The notes: generated by a model from the sequence alone, not told the origin. 64,000 nt of DNA from Pseudarthrobacter sp. NIBRBAC000502770 (GCF_006517815.1 NZ_CP041198.1:4092001-4156000), one strand, 5' to 3'; counted from the first letter of the stretch, positions 51,563-59,944 are shown. Translations and numbers: made by a program.

Positions 51563-53328
51563 TGAACGGCTTCCATACCGCCGCGGACCTGCCGTCGGAG
51601 GTGCAGGTCCTGGTTGCCGGAGGAGGACCCAGCGGACTCTTCCTCGCCCTGGACCTCGCCTCCCGGGGGGTGCCCAGTACCGTCATCGAACCGCGGACAG
51701 CGCTGGACCACACCCGGCCGCGTGCCAAGACCACCAATGCCCGCACCATGACGCACCTGCGCCGGCTGGGCCTCGCCGAGGTCCTCCGGGACGCGGCGCC
51801 GCTGCCGGTGGAGTACGCACAGGACGTCATCTTCTGCACCGGCCTCACCGGCCCTTCTGCCCATGAGCTGCGGCGGTTCCGCAACGCCTTCCAACTGGTT
51901 CCAGGCCGGTACGGGCCGCAGCCGGAGTGCGGCCAGCAGGTGCCCCAGCCCGTCCTCGAGGAGGTGCTCCGGGCCGCCGTCGAAAGCCACCCGCTGGTGA
52001 CGTTCCTGGCCGGCTGGACCGTCACTGGCGTCAGTGTCCCGGAAGGCGGGGCAGCCACGGAACCCTGCGCCGTCGTCGTCCGGGATCCTGACGGGGCCGA
52101 ACGCACCACCGCCGCGGAGTACGTCATCGGGGCCGACGGCGGATCCTCCGCCGTGCGGCGCAGCCTGGGGCTGCGGCTGGAAGGCGGCTCCGCCGAGCTG
52201 TCCAACATCAGCATCCTCTTCCGCTCGGCGTCCTTGGCGTCCGCTGTGTCCTTGGCCCCGGCCGTGCAGTACTGGGTAGTGGGCTCGGAGACCGCCGGCA
52301 TGGTGGGACCCATGGACCGTGACGGCATGTGGTGGGCGATCGTCCAGGGCGTGGATCCGTCCGTCAACCCCACCGCGGGGGAGGCAGCCGCGATGGTCCG
52401 CTCCCTGGTGGGCCCGGCCGTGGACATCGAGGTGGTGGCCACCGACCCCTGGACGGCCCGGATGCTGCTCGCGCCCGAATACAGCCGCGGCAACGTCTTC
52501 CTGGTGGGGGACGCCGCCCACCTCAACCCGCCCTGGGGAGGCCACGGGTTCAACACCTGCATCGGCGACGCCGCCAACCTGGCCTGGAAGCTCGCCGCCA
52601 CCGTCAACGGCTGGGCCGGCCCCGGGCTGCTTGCCAGCTACGGGACAGAACGCCGCCCGGTGGCTGCGCGCACCATCCGCGACGCCGCCACCAACGGCAA
52701 GGCCCTGGCCTACCACTTCGCAGACCTGGAGCTCGTTGCGGCCGGCCCTGCGGGGGAAGCGGCCCGCCGGGCTGCGCACCGGGCACTCGCCGTGAAGCAG
52801 AGCGAGTTTGATTCCCTGGGCCTGGTGCTGGGCTACGACTACGGCGGCTCACCCGTGGTGGTGCCGGACGGTTCAGCCCTCCCCGATGAGGACCCCATCC
52901 GCTACGTTCCGTCCGCTGCTCCGGGGGCCCTGCTGCCGCACGCCTGGCTGGCGGATTCCCGTTCCCTGTACAGCGCCCTTGGTGCGGGCTTCACTTTGCT
53001 GGCCGACGCCGGATCGCTGGGCGGGGTGGACGCGGGCGGAGTTTTCGGGCCGGTCCTGGCCGCCGGTGCCCGGCAGGGCATCCCGGTGACCGTCGCCGCC
53101 GTCGGGCCTTCCGAGGACGGAACCCCCCTGTCCCAGCTGTGGGGTGCCGCCGCCGTGCTGGTCCGTCCCGACCAGCACGTGGCCTGGCGCGGCAACTCCC
53201 CGGTGGAGGCCGCCGCCGCGCTCTCCGTCGCCGCGGGCTGGGCGCCGGCTTTCCCGCCCGCACGTCCCGAAGAATCTGCACCTTCCATCCAAACCAGGAG
53301 CGCCCGTGTCGACGCCGTCATTCCGTGA
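51562..53328 (+). CDS. FAD-dependent aromatic hydroxylase
   Basis: A 588-residue flavoprotein monooxygenase of the PHBH/phenol-hydroxylase group. VAGGGPSGLFLALDLASRG binds the FAD adenosine, an ADGGSSAVRRSLG loop follows, and VFLVGDAAHLNPPWGGHGFNTCIGDAANLAWKLAA holds the GD and flavin-contact motifs. The C-terminal 180 residues form a thioredoxin-like domain as in MhpA/phenol hydroxylases. It would hydroxylate a phenolic ring using NAD(P)H and O2. It is coupled to the FAH gene (TGATG). Confidence 0.88.
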   Translation: MNGFHTAADLPSEVQVLVAGGGPSGLFLALDLASRGVPSTVIEPRTALDHTRPRAKTTNARTMTHLRRLGLAEVLRDAAPLPVEYAQDVIFCTGLTGPSAHELRRFRNAFQLVPGRYGPQPECGQQVPQPVLEEVLRAAVESHPLVTFLAGWTVTGVSVPEGGAATEPCAVVVRDPDGAERTTAAEYVIGADGGSSAVRRSLGLRLEGGSAELSNISILFRSASLASAVSLAPAVQYWVVGSETAGMVGPMDRDGMWWAIVQGVDPSVNPTAGEAAAMVRSLVGPAVDIEVVATDPWTARMLLAPEYSRGNVFLVGDAAHLNPPWGGHGFNTCIGDAANLAWKLAATVNGWAGPGLLASYGTERRPVAARTIRDAATNGKALAYHFADLELVAAGPAGEAARRAAHRALAVKQSEFDSLGLVLGYDYGGSPVVVPDGSALPDEDPIRYVPSAAPGALLPHAWLADSRSLYSALGAGFTLLADAGSLGGVDAGGVFGPVLAAGARQGIPVTVAAVGPSEDGTPLSQLWGAAAVLVRPDQHVAWRGNSPVEAAAALSVAAGWAPAFPPARPEESAPSIQTRSARVDAVIP

Positions 53329-54541
53329 TTTCCTCTTTGCCCCGGACCATCCCCGCGTAGCGGACATTCGGGGGCTGGCTGCCCGCGAATACGCCGAGGC
53401 GGCCAAGGCCGATGCGTTCGCCGGGCCCATGATCGAAGGCTGGCGGAAGCTCTACCCGCAGCCGTTCACGGGCATCACCAGCGACGGCGTCCGCCGGGAG
53501 GCCCTCTATCCGCTGGTGCCTGCCCGCCCCGGGGAGGAAGCACCCACCGCGGACATGGTGGCTGCGGCGCGGAAGCTGCTTGGCGCCGCCGCCGCGGACC
53601 AGGCCGGAAAGCTTCGCTACGCCGTGGACGCGCCGGAGTGGCAGAGCTGGGCCAACCCCGAGTTCATGCAGCACGACACCGGGCTGCGGCTGGACGAGCT
53701 GGAACCACCGGTCCGCGACGCCGCCCTGGGCGTGGTGGAAGCAAGCCTGAGCGCTTCCGGATTGGAGCTGGTGCGGAACCTGATGCGCATCAACGGGTTC
53801 CTGGGTGACCTGGTGGAGCTGCCGCTGCTCATGAACGAGTTCAGCTACAACTTCGCCCTGTATGGGGAGCCGTCCGAGACGGCGCCGTGGGGGTGGCAGC
53901 TCTTCGGCCACCACGCGGCGCTGAACTGCCTGGTGGCCGGGACGCAGCTGGTGGTCTCGCCGGTGTTCATGGGCGCAGAGCCGGACATGATCGACGCCGG
54001 CCCGCATAAGGGCGTCATAGTGTTCAAGGAGCGCATCACCCTGGCCCGGCAGCTGATGGCCGCCCTGCCTGTGGACCTGCGGGACCGTGCTGTTGTTTAC
54101 GCGGAGATGGTGGATCCTGCCATGCCCGAAGGCCGCCTCCACCCGGGCGACGAACGGCACCTGGGTGGCTGTTTCCAGGACAACCGGGTGATTCCGTACG
54201 AGGGCATCCGGGTGGCGGAACTGCCGGCCGGGGCCCGTGACTTGCTGGACGCGGTGGTGGAGGACTTCATCGCCTACCTGCCCGACGGTCCACGGGCCGC
54301 GCGCCGCCGGGAGATCCAGGAACACTATTCAGAGACGTTCTTCAGCTGGATCGGCGGCTGGGAGGGGGAGGAGGCCTTCTACTTCCGGGTGCAGAGCCCG
54401 GTGGTGGTGCTGGAACTGGACCACCACACCGGCGTGTTCCTCAGCAACGATGAGCCCGCCCCGTTCCACATGCACACCGTGGTCCGCACCCCCAACGGCA
54501 ACGACTACGGCCGCGAACTCGTCAGGCAAGCCACCCCCTGA
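53306..54541 (+). CDS. DUF3500 family protein
   Basis: A 411-residue protein of the DUF3500 family: SDGVRREALYPL, MRINGFLGDLVELPLLMNEFSYNFALYGEPS, WGWQLFGHH and a late LELDHHTGVFLSNDEPAPFHMHTVVRTPNGNDYG that is His-rich and may bind metal. No activity is known to me. The GTG at 53306 follows CCAGGAG and overlaps the hydroxylase gene by 23 bp, so it belongs to the aromatic operon. Confidence 0.83.
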   Translation: MSTPSFRDFLFAPDHPRVADIRGLAAREYAEAAKADAFAGPMIEGWRKLYPQPFTGITSDGVRREALYPLVPARPGEEAPTADMVAAARKLLGAAAADQAGKLRYAVDAPEWQSWANPEFMQHDTGLRLDELEPPVRDAALGVVEASLSASGLELVRNLMRINGFLGDLVELPLLMNEFSYNFALYGEPSETAPWGWQLFGHHAALNCLVAGTQLVVSPVFMGAEPDMIDAGPHKGVIVFKERITLARQLMAALPVDLRDRAVVYAEMVDPAMPEGRLHPGDERHLGGCFQDNRVIPYEGIRVAELPAGARDLLDAVVEDFIAYLPDGPRAARRREIQEHYSETFFSWIGGWEGEEAFYFRVQSPVVVLELDHHTGVFLSNDEPAPFHMHTVVRTPNGNDYGRELVRQATP

Positions 54542-54555
54542 CCCACCCTCCCACA

Positions 54556-54603
54556 AATACGTAAGGCCCGGATTTCCTCTCGGAAGTCCGGGCCTTACGT
54601 ATT
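54556..54603. terminator. Bidirectional terminator between aromatic operon and quercetinase
   Basis: A perfect 17-bp stem (AATACGTAAGGCCCGGA and complement) with a 14-base loop between convergent genes. The AT-rich base of the stem gives a U-containing tail in both directions. Confidence 0.88.
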
Positions 54604-54611
54604 GGGTGGGG

Positions 54612-55682
54612 TTAGGGGATGTCCAGGGCCGCGCGGCGCTGCGGCGGAGGGCCGACGACGGTCAGGTCCATCTCGGCCTGGGCACGGCCGAAGCCCTCCA
54701 TGTCCATGTACGGTTCGCCGCCCTCGGTGTACATGTAGTCCTCCGTGGGCTTGTTGAAGTACTCAAAGAACCCGTTGAACACCGACGGCGTCAGGAAACC
54801 CACCATCTGGGTGTTGTGGGCATCGAGCGCGAACGAGTGGACGGTTCCGGCGGGGGCATGCACAAAGTCGCCCTTGGTCAGGAGCATCTCCCGGCCGTTG
54901 GCGTAGAGCCACATCCGGCCCTCGGTGCAGAGGAAGTTCTCCGTGTGCTGCGAGTGGAAGTGCAGCGGAATGTAGGGGGATTTGGCGCCCTTGGTGTGCA
55001 CGGCGAAGTAGTTGGAGCCGGTGTTGGCGGGCCGGGACAGGTAGGTGAACATGGTCTGGTAGCTGACCATGCGCTCACCCTCTCCGGCGCTGAGGAAGTA
55101 CGGGCTCTGTGTGGGCGGCAGCCCGGCGTCGTGCTTGAACGACGGCGCCACACGCTCAACGTCGGGGAACGTGATGCCGAACTCGGCGCCCACCTCTGCC
55201 TGCTCCTGCAGGCTGGCCTTGTGGCCGGCGCGCACCGGCGGGACGTGCGAATCGATGGGCGTGCCCACCCGCTCGTAGTAAGCCTCGCCGCCGCCAGGGG
55301 TCATCCAGTTCAGGAAGCGGGTGTAGTGGCTGGCCATCCGGTAGGCGTGCGGGGTGTTGGGCGGGATGACCACCGAATCGCCGGGGGTCAGGATGCGGCT
55401 CTCGCCCGGCAGCCAGACATGCAGGATCCCGTCGAAAACGTAGAGCGTCTTGTGCTCCACCTTGTGGCTGACGAACGGGGATTCGGCTCCCATGCCGCCG
55501 GAGATGTAGGCAGCGCTGAAGATGCCCCCGGTGTCGGCGGTGCGGGCAATGACCGTGACCAACTGGCCGTTGATTTCGTAGCGCGCGCCTTCGCCCGACG
55601 CCATGTAATACGGGACTGCCTCGCCGGGCAGCGCGTTGGCCACCGGGAGCTGCGTGTTCATTTCCTCAACGCTGAGGGACAT
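54612..55682 (-). CDS. Bicupin quercetin 2,3-dioxygenase-like enzyme
   Basis: A 356-residue bicupin matching bacterial quercetinases (Bacillus YxaG type) in length and order: PYYMASGEGARYEINGQ, HKTLYVFDGILHVWLPGE, NTPHAYRM in the first cupin and PYFLSAGEGERM, HFHSQHTENFLCTEG, AGTVHSF in the second. The second cupin keeps the full metal set (His241, His243, Glu248, His282). In the first, Val71 and Lys78 replace a His and the Glu. The enzyme would open the flavonol C-ring with release of CO. GAAGGAAACC precedes the ATG at 55682. It is convergent with the aromatic operon and has an operator-like repeat upstream. Confidence 0.87.
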   Translation of the reverse strand: MSLSVEEMNTQLPVANALPGEAVPYYMASGEGARYEINGQLVTVIARTADTGGIFSAAYISGGMGAESPFVSHKVEHKTLYVFDGILHVWLPGESRILTPGDSVVIPPNTPHAYRMASHYTRFLNWMTPGGGEAYYERVGTPIDSHVPPVRAGHKASLQEQAEVGAEFGITFPDVERVAPSFKHDAGLPPTQSPYFLSAGEGERMVSYQTMFTYLSRPANTGSNYFAVHTKGAKSPYIPLHFHSQHTENFLCTEGRMWLYANGREMLLTKGDFVHAPAGTVHSFALDAHNTQMVGFLTPSVFNGFFEYFNKPTEDYMYTEGGEPYMDMEGFGRAQAEMDLTVVGPPPQRRAALDIP

Positions 55683-55761
55683 GGTTTCCTTCTTTCCAGT
55701 CGGCCGGCCTTGCCGGAGCGTGAGTTCCAGCATGGCCGTCCCACGCCCGGGCCACGAGCCC

Positions 55762-55782
55762 GGATTCCATTAGTTGAAATCC
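55762..55782. promoter_or_regulatory. Putative IclR-type operator, site 5
   Basis: GGATTCCA-N5-TGAAATCC, one mismatch from perfect symmetry, lies 80-100 bp upstream of the quercetinase start codon. Confidence 0.65.
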
Positions 55783-55807
55783 AAACCTGGCCGCCATTGT
55801 CCCCCTG

Positions 55808-56107
55808 CTAGCCTTCACATTCCTTGCAGTACTTCTTGCCGTCCTTCTCACGGGCCAACTGGCTGCGGTGGTGCACCAGGAAGCAGGACATGCACGTGAA
55901 TTCGTCGGCCTGCACCGGAACCACCTGGATGAGGAGTTCCTCGTTGGAGAGATCGGCGCCGGGCAGCTCAAAGCTATCCGCGAGGTCCGTTTCATCCATG
56001 TCGGGAGCGGCCTCCCGGCGGCCGGACTTATCGGACTTCAGCTCCTCCAGGGCGACATTCGGCTCCTCCTCGGGAGCCACCCGCGGAGCGTCGTAGTCAA
56101 CTGACAT
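55808..56107 (-). CDS. DUF4193 zinc-finger-like protein
   Basis: A 99-residue acidic protein with the DUF4193 features: SVDYDAPRV at the N-terminus, FELPGADLSNEELLIQVVPVQADEFTC, then CMSCFLVHHRSQLA and CKEC forming a CxxC...CxxC zinc site. The family is widespread in actinobacteria and its role is unknown. GGAG lies upstream of the ATG at 56107; longer frames are rejected. Confidence 0.88.
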   Translation of the reverse strand: MSVDYDAPRVAPEEEPNVALEELKSDKSGRREAAPDMDETDLADSFELPGADLSNEELLIQVVPVQADEFTCMSCFLVHHRSQLAREKDGKKYCKECEG

Positions 56108-56234
56108 GTGGTGTTTTCTCCTGTCGAGCTTTAGTTGTCCAGATTGTTCTGAACAGATCGACAACGCCGGATGGGCGCAACTAATTCCCGTGCCCCGGCA
56201 TCCGGCCCCCTGAGGCGGGCGCGAACGGCGTTGG

Positions 56235-57095
56235 TCACCGGAAGTCGTTCCCTGCCAGCCCGGCACAGGCGTCCCACAACCGCCGCCGCGCCTCCGGGTC
56301 AGAACCCATGCCGGGGGTGGGAAGCTCCTTCCGGCCTGCCCACAGCTTGCCGGTCAGCCCCGCCGTTTCGGGCGAGGTTGCCAGCCAGAGGGGCGTGTCG
56401 GCAGCTTTCTCTGCCGACTTTCCCAAGGTGTTCGTGATCCACCGGAACGGGCCGCCCACGTCCTGTAACAGCCCCGTGTTCTTCACCAGTCCGGGATGGA
56501 CGGCGTTGACCACCACCCCGGTTCCACGCAGCCTGGCGGCGAATTCCTGGGTCAGGAGGACCCGGCCCAGCATGGTGGGCGGCGTGGAACGCAGGAAGCT
56601 GTATTTCCCCGTCGCTGTCTGCAGGTCATCGAAGGGGATCCGGACGTTACCGTACTTGGACGCAATATTGATGACGCGTGACGGCAGCGCGGCGGACGCT
56701 TCCTTCCTGAGGTCGTCCAGCAGGAGCCCGGTGACCAGGTAGTAGGACATCACGTTCGTGGCGAAGGTGAGTTCCAGCCCTTCGGCAGTTTCGTGGCGTT
56801 CTTTGCGGAACACGCCGGCCGCGTTCACCAGCACATCCAGCCTGCCGTGACGGGAGCGGAACTGGTCCACGGCAGAGCGAATCGAAGACTGCAGTGACAG
56901 GTCACAGGCGAGTGGCTCAAGGTCCGCTCCCGGAACGTGGGTGCGGATATCCGCCATCACCGCCTGGGCCCGCGCCACACTCCGGCCCACGACCACCACC
57001 GTTGCACCTTCGCGGGCGAGGCCGGCAGCTACTGCCCGCCCTATCCCACCGGTGGCACCGGTCACCAACGCAATACGCCCGTCCAGCCGTGCCAT
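56235..57095 (-). CDS. SDR protein (retinol-dehydrogenase-like), catalytic Tyr/Lys replaced
   Basis: A 286-residue SDR with the cofactor motif TGATGGIG and NAAG, and Ser146 in NIASKYG. The expected YGQSK segment aligns without gaps to TPPTM (residues 171-175), so the catalytic Tyr and Lys are Thr and Met. Cofactor binding is probably kept but normal dehydrogenase activity is doubtful. It stands alone between DUF4193 and an MHS carrier. Function unknown. Confidence 0.82.
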   Translation of the reverse strand: MARLDGRIALVTGATGGIGRAVAAGLAREGATVVVVGRSVARAQAVMADIRTHVPGADLEPLACDLSLQSSIRSAVDQFRSRHGRLDVLVNAAGVFRKERHETAEGLELTFATNVMSYYLVTGLLLDDLRKEASAALPSRVINIASKYGNVRIPFDDLQTATGKYSFLRSTPPTMLGRVLLTQEFAARLRGTGVVVNAVHPGLVKNTGLLQDVGGPFRWITNTLGKSAEKAADTPLWLATSPETAGLTGKLWAGRKELPTPGMGSDPEARRRLWDACAGLAGNDFR

Positions 57096-57222
57096 GCCAT
57101 CGCCTCCACATCGCCAGCAGTTGACGACACTATCCCAGCACCTGTTCGGGGCGGCTGGCCAGGGTCTTCCGGACCGGAACCAGGGTACGCGGGTATTGGT
57201 GGTGCGGCGGCCCTGGCAACAG

Positions 57223-57270
57223 GAAGACCTCTTAGTGGTTGGCTGTTGGTGCCGTCACTAAGAGGTCTTC
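57223..57270. terminator. 15-bp perfect inverted repeat (possible terminator)
   Basis: GAAGACCTCTTAGTG and its exact complement flank 18 bp, in the 263-bp gap after the MHS carrier gene. A second stem CACAACG-N7-CGTTGTG lies at 57278-57298. These probably end the carrier transcript, though no T-run follows. Confidence 0.55.
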
Positions 57271-57358
57271 ACTTGTTCACAACGGAATCAACGTTGTGGG
57301 ACGTACCGCGAGTCCGTGATCATTTCAAGAGAGATATCCCGTCATCCCGCTCTTGGGT

Positions 57359-58738
57359 CTAACCAGCGAGGCCGCGGGCAGCTGGGCTTGGGGACATGGC
57401 CGCGGCCGTGAGCACGGACGTTTCCCGCTCGCTCTGCTGCACCTCGTCGAGCTCCTTGAGGGTGAACTTCCTGGTCTCCTTGGCGGTGAGGGCTGAGGCT
57501 CCTGCCAGGACCATGAACCCGAGCGCGACCATGGACGGTCCGACCCAGTCCTTCAGGTCGGGGCCGGCGAGTGCTGTCGAGAGAACGGGGCCGATGACGC
57601 CCGAGATGGCGAAGCCGACCTGGGTGCCAAGAGCGAGCCCGGAGACGCGCAGGCGGCCGGGGAACATCTCCGCGAAGAATGACGGCCAGGACGCGTTCAC
57701 CATTGAGTAGAAGAGGGAGTAGTTGATGATGCCAAACAGGAAGATCAGCGACCAGTTCCCGGTCGTGATTGACCACAGGTAGGGGACCATCGTGACGCCC
57801 ACGCCGCCTGTTGCGATGAGGAACATCGTCTTGCGGCCGATCTTGTCCACAAGGAATCCTGCCAGGGGCGTGATGCCGAGCGCGATTACGGCCGAGACCG
57901 TGGTCGTCAGGAGCATGGTCGGCTTATCCAGCTTGTATCCGGCGGTACCGAATGCCACCGAGAAGGTCTGCATCATGTAGCTCGTGCCCGCGATGAGGGC
58001 ACAGAACACGATCCGCAGCACCGCACGCCAGTGGAAGCGCAGAAGATGCCGGAGGGGAGCAACGTTCACCTTGGCGGCCTGGGCCTTTACGAACTCCGGC
58101 GGCTCCTCGATGTGGCGGCGGATCAGGTAGGCAGCTACGACTACGAGGGCGGAGGCCCAGAACGGCAGCCGCCAACCCCAGCTCAGCAACTGCTCCGAGG
58201 GCATGGCGGCGATCGGGATGAAGACCAACAGGGTAAGCAGCGTGCCGGAGGAGGAACCCAAGGTGGTGAAGCTCGCGAGGAACCCGCGCCGGCCTTCGGA
58301 AGCATGCTCCAGGCTCATGGTGATGGCACTGGGCTGCTCACCGGAAAGGCACAGTCCCTGGATGACGCGGATCAGCACGAGCAAGACTGGAGCAAGAGGA
58401 CCGATTTGGGCGTATGTGGGCAGGCACCCGATCAGGAAGGTGCAGCCGCCGATGCCGAACAGTGTGATCATCATGACGAACTTGCGGCCGCGACGATCGC
58501 CCAGCGGCCCCAGGATGAGGGAGCCGAGGGGGCGCACCGCGTAGCCGACCGCGAAGGTGATCATGGCGAGCAGTACGCTGAGGCCCTGGGGAAGCTCGGG
58601 TGAAAAGAAGAGCACGTTCAGAACCAACGCCGACGAGGTGCCGTACACCGCGAAGTCGTAGTACTCCAACGTCGTACCGATCCAGGCCGCGATTGCGGCC
58701 TTGACCGGGGTCTTCCTGGGAAGTGTGGTTTCTGTCAT
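57359..58738 (-). CDS. MHS-family MFS metabolite:H+ symporter
   Basis: A 459-residue 12-span carrier with TTLEYYDFAVYGTSSAL and GDRRGRKFVMMITLF, the MHS signatures. GGAG lies 5 bp before the ATG at 58738; the frame extends upstream to 58909 without coding support. The third MHS carrier in the window, it is not near an obvious catabolic operon. Upstream is a palindromic TATGTA-CC-TACATA that may bind a GntR-type regulator. Substrate is unknown, probably an organic acid. Confidence 0.88.
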   Translation of the reverse strand: MTETTLPRKTPVKAAIAAWIGTTLEYYDFAVYGTSSALVLNVLFFSPELPQGLSVLLAMITFAVGYAVRPLGSLILGPLGDRRGRKFVMMITLFGIGGCTFLIGCLPTYAQIGPLAPVLLVLIRVIQGLCLSGEQPSAITMSLEHASEGRRGFLASFTTLGSSSGTLLTLLVFIPIAAMPSEQLLSWGWRLPFWASALVVVAAYLIRRHIEEPPEFVKAQAAKVNVAPLRHLLRFHWRAVLRIVFCALIAGTSYMMQTFSVAFGTAGYKLDKPTMLLTTTVSAVIALGITPLAGFLVDKIGRKTMFLIATGGVGVTMVPYLWSITTGNWSLIFLFGIINYSLFYSMVNASWPSFFAEMFPGRLRVSGLALGTQVGFAISGVIGPVLSTALAGPDLKDWVGPSMVALGFMVLAGASALTAKETRKFTLKELDEVQQSERETSVLTAAAMSPSPAARGLAG

Positions 58739-58923
58739 TTCGTCTCCGTGGGTGATGGGTGAACACCGGTTGCCGCTAAACCCGGGCTCTCGGAAAGAGA
58801 TCTTGAGTGGAATGTCCTGTTGGTCCTGCTGTGAGCTCTCTCGCAAATCGTGTTTACGGCTTTGCGGACCGGCCTCAAACATCAAGTTAACGTTTGCGGT
58901 GTGGGTCACACAAAGTCCGCTTT

Positions 58924-58937
58924 TATGTACCTACATA
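58924..58937. promoter_or_regulatory. Palindrome upstream of the MHS carrier
   Basis: TATGTA-CC-TACATA, a GntR-like operator shape, lies in the 299-bp gap between the carrier and the next minus-strand gene. Confidence 0.4.
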
Positions 58938-59037
58938 GCGATTTGTTATGGCTTGGAGTAGAAGAACCGGGGACCTGGGACAACAGGAAGCTCGCCTTGG
59001 AACGGGGATGGCAGAGCGTAAGGCCGCCGGCAGGGGA

Positions 59038-59613
59038 TCAGGCGGGACGATTACTGGGCTGAGCCACACGCAAGCCGACGCCCCTGGTCATTTTGCGGAT
59101 TTCGTCGGACTTGAGACCGCTTGCCCCGGCAAGTTGGTAGTCGTCAAGGAGCCGGGACTTCCTGGCCAGGGCCAGTACCTGCGTTCGTTGTTCTTCCGCG
59201 TCACTGCGGGCGCCTTCTGCTGCCGCCAGCTCCGAAGCCAATCCCGCAATGAGGTGAAGATGCCCGCTTCGGGTTTGGCCGGACGGGTACAGCTCGCCGC
59301 GTGCCAGTGTGGCAGACCGGATACTGGCTGCCGGCTGTCCGGCGGCCTTCGCGACAGCGGCAACCTTCACGCCATCGCACACGGCCTGGGCAAGGCAATC
59401 ACCCAACTCGGCGGTGAGGGCACGTACCCTGCTGGACCGAAGTGCCAGGGTCGTCCTCAGCTGGGCCAGCATGGCCAGGGCTTGTTGGGCTCGGGCCGTG
59501 GCGGGGTCCGGCTTCGGGACGCCGCGGTACCGGTACGCTGCCGCGCCGGCCGCACCCGTCCCGGTGCTGGCTGAACGCGGAGGTATCCGAACGTGAATTT
59601 CTCTGCCGGGCAC
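59038..59613 (-). CDS. Hypothetical protein with two HTH-like segments
   Basis: A 191-residue helical protein beginning VPGREIHVRI. Two segments look like helix-turn-helix units: VAAVAKAAGQPAASIRSATLARG near residue 85 and AGASGLKSDEIRKMTRGVGL near residue 165. They are joined by a long Ala/Arg-rich helix. AGGAG lies 5 bp before the GTG at 59613. DNA binding is a guess from these segments; no family was recognised. Confidence 0.6.
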   Translation of the reverse strand: MPGREIHVRIPPRSASTGTGAAGAAAYRYRGVPKPDPATARAQQALAMLAQLRTTLALRSSRVRALTAELGDCLAQAVCDGVKVAAVAKAAGQPAASIRSATLARGELYPSGQTRSGHLHLIAGLASELAAAEGARSDAEEQRTQVLALARKSRLLDDYQLAGASGLKSDEIRKMTRGVGLRVAQPSNRPA

Positions 59614-59944
59614 CTCTGCTCCTTGTCTCCGTTAGTGTTTCACTGCCCGCGCGGCTTCCCGCCGGCAGGCGTACCCCTCCTGCGGGCCGGCCCGTCGGCC
59701 TTGGAGGCGCCGCGGGGGCCGGCGGTGTGCCTTCATTGGGCCAGTTATCCACCCTGCAGGCTACGCCTCAGGCAAGCCGGCAGGGCAATACCAAAAGTGC
59801 GTGGAGCAATAGGCGAAAGTTCTATGTGCTCCGTCATAAGGGCTGCTTATCTGTCCACGCACTTTAGGTCTTATCCAAGGGGCAGGCTCCTTCCCTAGGC
59901 TCGAATGAACCACCCTCATCCTTACCGGAAGCCTGGAAGACACC
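59614..59944. other. 331-bp control region before the aminotransferase operon
   Basis: No gene is supported here. The right half holds a 12-bp inverted repeat (59794-59805 with 59854-59865), the LysR-type element ATAAGGGCTGCTTAT (59836-59850), GTCTTATCC (59868-59876) and a TAGGCT -10-like box (59896-59901). Confidence 0.7.
59836..59901 (+). promoter_or_regulatory. LysR-type promoter of the aminotransferase operon
   Basis: ATAAG-N5-CTTAT, then 17 bp, then GTCTTATCC, then TAGGCT. The same parts, with the same 17-bp gap, recur on the minus strand at 62297-62361. Confidence 0.7.

Noticed and set aside
54612..55682. Bicupin as gentisate 1,2-dioxygenase
   Set aside because: The repeated SGEGER/GARY openings and overall order match quercetinases (YxaG type) much better than gentisate dioxygenases.
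54237..55811. 524-codon plus-strand frame across the quercetinase gene
   Set aside because: It starts inside the DUF3500 gene, runs through the terminator hairpin and then antisense to a conserved bicupin, so it is not a gene.
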